This document shows, in pieces, positions 5,914-8,649 of a stretch of DNA of 8,649 nucleotides. Position 1 is the first letter of the stretch, and each line of letters starts with the position of its first letter. Both the position numbers and the translations under genes were made by a program. The stretch is from Halobacteriales archaeon SW_10_68_16. Lineage in GTDB: Archaea; Halobacteriota; Halobacteria; Halobacteriales; Haloarculaceae. The notes under the pieces were generated by a model. It was not told the DNA's origin and made no database searches. It saw only the letters and a program-made list of their open reading frames with translations. The stretch covers positions 1 to 8,649 of the forward strand of contig PXSG01000036.1 in NCBI GenBank assembly GCA_003023485.1, given 5' to 3'.

Positions 5914-8649
5914 ATGTCCCCCAGCGGGCGGTCACCCGGCCGCCGCCGCGGCGAGTCAGCCGTCCCGCGTGAGGGACGCCCGTGGCCCGCGTGGCCCTCT
6001 CTCGTCTTCTCCGTGGCCGTCGTCCTCGTCACGGTCGTCCTCGTCTCGGGTATCGGCGTGGGGCCGGTCGGGGACGCGATGGCCGCCCACGGGGACGAGG
6101 AGGACTTCGCACCGCCGGAGGTGACGAACACCTCGCGAGCGGGGACGACGACCCTCGAGGTGCGGATGAGCGACAACCACGACGTCGACGAGGGGACGAT
6201 CGACGCGAGTGACTTCGCGGTGTCGCCGGGCACCGTCTCGAGTGTCGACGCGTCCGAGGACGGGACTGACGCGACCATCGAGGTCACGCTCGAGGACGGC
6301 GTCGGCAACCAGGCGGTCACCATCAGGAGCACCAACGAGACCGACATCACCGACACCAACGGCAACGAGTTCGACCCGACGAACCAGTTCAGCGAAGTGG
6401 TGCCCGCACCGGACGATCCACCGAAGCTCCACAGCGCGTCACGCGTGAACGCCTCGACAATCGAGGCCCTGATCGTCGACGACGACGGGGTCGACGTGGA
6501 GACAATCGACGACGACGATTTCATCGTCAACCGGTCGTCTGTCGAGGACGTCACCGCCACTGCCGACGGCACCAACGCGTCGGTCGAACTCCAGCTCGCG
6601 TCGGGGACGAGCATGGCGCCGCTGCTGGTCGGGCTCGCCGACGGGACCGATATCGCGGACGAGGATGGGACCGTCGTCGGCACCCCGGGTCCGAGCATCC
6701 GCGTCGGTGGTGTCTCGGCGCCCGCACTCCACACCGTCTCGAAGCAAAGCGACACCGAGGTCGAACTGTACTTCGTCGACGACGACGATGTCGCCGAGAG
6801 TTCGTTCCAGGCACACGACTTTCAGGTCGCAAAATCGCGGTCGGACATCCCGGTCTCGGCACTCGTCGGCGGCAACGACATCGACGACGCCTCCCTCTAC
6901 GACTACGCGCTGGCGGGCGTCAACGCGACGGAGGACGGCTCGAACGCCACGGTGGTACTCGAACTGTCCAGACCCTCCGACGTGGACGAACTGTTCGTCG
7001 GGGTGCGCGACGACGCCGTCATCACGGACGTTCACGGCCACGAGTTCGACCCGACGGCCGAGGACACGAAGTCCTGGGAGATACTCGACGGGATGGACGG
7101 GGTCGCCCCCGACGTCGAGCAGTTCAGGGTCGCGGAGACCCCGGACGGGACCGTCGAACTGTCCATCGTGACCGACGAGCGCCTCGCGGGGCTGAACGTC
7201 TCCGTCGAGGGGCCAGTCTCCGACAGCCTCGACCGCTCGGCGTTCTCGTACAACGAGTCGATGACCACCTACCGGGCGACCTACGCACCGGACGTCGAGG
7301 GGAACGTCGCCTTCCGACTCGAGGACGTGACCGACGACGCGGGCAACACCAGGCGGGTCGACATCGTTCGCACGACCGGCGTCGACCGGAGCGGCCCCGA
7401 CCCCGTCGTCGCCATCGACTTTGCGGCCTCGGAGAACCTCACGCTCGTCTTCGACGGCCGACACACCACGGACCTGACCGGCGTCTCATCCTACACCTGG
7501 ACGTTCGACGACGGGACGAACGCGACCGGCAAGCGGGCGACCAGGACCTTCGAGCCGGGAACACACACGGTCACGCTGACCGCCGCCGACCCCGCGGGAC
7601 GGACCGGCACGACCAGTGTCACGCTGGACCTCCAGCCGGGTGCCGGCGACGCCGAGACGGCGTCGGTCGAGCGACTGGACGGTGTCCGTCGCGTCGTCGA
7701 TCCCACGGTCAGGGTCATCAGGCCGGGCGACGGGCCGGCCGACACCGCCCTCCTCGAGGTCCGCACGCCCAGTCCCGGCGTCCCCGTCAGTGCAGCCCAG
7801 GGGCCGGGCGAGGGGCTGGCGACCGGCGGGCCCGTTACGCTCGAGGACGTCGAGATGGTCCCGCGACGGTACCAGGGGTTCACACTCGGGCTCTCCGCGA
7901 GCGGATCGGGGTCCATCTCCGGCGTCGAAACTGCGACCGATACCCGGCCCGTCGGCGGGTTCACCGTCGTCCACGACGTGCCCGACGCGGACTTCGAGTC
8001 GGTGACGCTCGTGGTCAGCGTCGACGCCGGCCGACTCGACGAACTCGGCGCCTCGCCCAGCGACCTCGTCGTCCTCCGCCGACAGGGCGAGGCGTGGCAG
8101 CGCCTGGAGACGACCCTGGCCGAGGATGGTGCGAGCGCTGACGGACGGATCAGGATCCGGGCCCGGTCCCCGGGGCTGTCGCGGTTCGCGGTCGCCGTCC
8201 CGGGACAACAAGCGACACCCACGCCGACACCCACGCCCCAGGGGAACGCCTCGGACGGCGCGACGCCGACACCCACGCCGACGTCACAGGAGGGGACAGG
8301 CGTCGTGGTGACGAACGCGACGCTGGGTGAGACGAGCGTCGCCCCGGGGACGACGGTGTTCGTGAACGCCACCGTCGAGAACCGCGCCGAGGACAACACG
8401 GTGTACGAGGCCGCGCTCTCGGTCAACGGCACCGTGGTCGCCACCGAACCCGTGACCCTCCCGGCGGGCGAACGGCGGTCCGTCTCGTTCCGGTACGTGC
8501 CCAACGAGACCGGGGCCTATCCGGTCGCCGTCAACGGGACCTCGGCCGGGGAGCTGACAGTCGGCGGGGGCGGACTGCTTGGCTTTCTCTTCGGGCCGGT
8601 ACTGGGTATCCTGGGGCCCGTCGGCGGCGCGCTCGGGTCGGTGCTCGGC
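5914..8649 (+). CDS. Large secreted/surface protein: Ig-like units, PKD, PGF-pre-PGF and CARDB-like domains (3' partial)
   Basis: The frame is open from ATG 5914 to the window end: 912 codons, no stop. The start is supported by a TATA box 27 bases upstream. After a basic 28-residue N-terminus comes a hydrophobic segment (about 29-49, SLVFSVAVVLVTVVLVSGIG) ending near AMAAHG (55-60), a signal peptide or anchor. Four Ig-like units begin near residues 68, 170, 269 and 398; the first three share acidic D-rich turns followed by a DF-V strand. A PKD domain covers 498-574 (YTWTFDDG, GTHTVTLTAADPAG). A PGF-pre-PGF domain ends in LSRFAVAVPG (about 755-764). A Thr-Pro linker (767-791), a CARDB-like domain (about 797-882) and a Gly-rich hydrophobic stretch (886-912) follow. 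There are 17 N-X-S/T sequons. In haloarchaea such proteins are exported and glycosylated; binding partner and exact role are unknown. It is divergent from the dehydrogenase gene. Confidence 0.9.
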   Translation, partial: MSPSGRSPGRRRGESAVPREGRPWPAWPSLVFSVAVVLVTVVLVSGIGVGPVGDAMAAHGDEEDFAPPEVTNTSRAGTTTLEVRMSDNHDVDEGTIDASDFAVSPGTVSSVDASEDGTDATIEVTLEDGVGNQAVTIRSTNETDITDTNGNEFDPTNQFSEVVPAPDDPPKLHSASRVNASTIEALIVDDDGVDVETIDDDDFIVNRSSVEDVTATADGTNASVELQLASGTSMAPLLVGLADGTDIADEDGTVVGTPGPSIRVGGVSAPALHTVSKQSDTEVELYFVDDDDVAESSFQAHDFQVAKSRSDIPVSALVGGNDIDDASLYDYALAGVNATEDGSNATVVLELSRPSDVDELFVGVRDDAVITDVHGHEFDPTAEDTKSWEILDGMDGVAPDVEQFRVAETPDGTVELSIVTDERLAGLNVSVEGPVSDSLDRSAFSYNESMTTYRATYAPDVEGNVAFRLEDVTDDAGNTRRVDIVRTTGVDRSGPDPVVAIDFAASENLTLVFDGRHTTDLTGVSSYTWTFDDGTNATGKRATRTFEPGTHTVTLTAADPAGRTGTTSVTLDLQPGAGDAETASVERLDGVRRVVDPTVRVIRPGDGPADTALLEVRTPSPGVPVSAAQGPGEGLATGGPVTLEDVEMVPRRYQGFTLGLSASGSGSISGVETATDTRPVGGFTVVHDVPDADFESVTLVVSVDAGRLDELGASPSDLVVLRRQGEAWQRLETTLAEDGASADGRIRIRARSPGLSRFAVAVPGQQATPTPTPTPQGNASDGATPTPTPTSQEGTGVVVTNATLGETSVAPGTTVFVNATVENRAEDNTVYEAALSVNGTVVATEPVTLPAGERRSVSFRYVPNETGAYPVAVNGTSAGELTVGGGGLLGFLFGPVLGILGPVGGALGSVLG
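8215..8283 (+). repeat. Thr-Pro dipeptide repeat linker within the surface-protein gene
   Basis: Two short arrays of ACN-CCN codons (8215-8238 and 8263-8283) encode TPTPTPTP and TPTPTPT, separated by an 8-residue spacer containing an NAS sequon. Thr-Pro linkers of this kind usually form an extended, often O-glycosylated stalk between folded domains of haloarchaeal surface proteins. The DNA repeats are prone to length change. Confidence 0.85.

Noticed and set aside
8212..8283. Short repeated units that might suggest a CRISPR-like or satellite array
   Set aside because: They are in-frame Thr-Pro codons of a protein linker, not spaced repeats with unique spacers.
5901..8504. Long minus-strand open frames opposite the surface-protein gene (up to 341 codons)
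   Set aside because: They are mirror frames of a GC-rich coding region. Their products are low-complexity Ser/Arg/Val-rich with no recognisable motifs, while the plus frame has clear domains, a TATA box and sequons.

Overview
The window reads as chromosomal DNA of a halophilic archaeon (class Halobacteria). GC content is very high, the proteins are rich in Asp and Glu, genes lack Shine-Dalgarno sites, and TATA boxes lie about 27 bases before start codons as expected for leaderless transcripts. Two genes, tiaS and trmY, are archaeal tRNA-modification enzymes. I cannot name the genus from sequence alone.

Layout. Bases 1-2322 (+) hold the 3' part of a multidomain sensor histidine kinase (PAS fragment, receiver, GAF, PAS, PAS, HisKA, HATPase). 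After 24 bases comes tiaS (2347-3624, +), which makes agmatidine in tRNA-Ile2. Converging on it from the minus strand are tRNA-Pro(CGG) (3682-3754), trmY (3859-4479) and a UDP-glucose 6-dehydrogenase gene (4473-5665). The dehydrogenase gene is rearranged and frameshifted near its 3' end. A 248-base divergent promoter region (5666-5913) follows. From 5914 to the window end (+) runs a long open frame of 912 codons with no stop. It encodes a secreted or surface protein with a membrane or signal segment, four Ig-like units, a PKD domain, a PGF-pre-PGF domain, a Thr-Pro linker, a CARDB-like domain and a hydrophobic C-terminal stretch.

How the genes may relate. tiaS, trmY and tRNA-Pro form a small tRNA-biology neighbourhood. 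The dehydrogenase would supply UDP-glucuronate for surface glycans, and the divergent surface protein carries 17 N-glycosylation sequons, so a link through protein glycosylation is plausible but inferred.

Two rearrangement scars stand out. (1) In the kinase, the first 92 bases are a near-exact (91/92) direct copy of bases 1201-1292. They join a PAS tail to a receiver that has lost its N-terminal acidic pocket. (2) In the dehydrogenase gene, a perfect 31-base inverted copy of the gene's own sequence replaces roughly 35-40 codons and shifts the frame. Both could be real mutations or chimeras from amplification or assembly. I see no CRISPR array, insertion sequence, or clear defence or novel multi-gene system.
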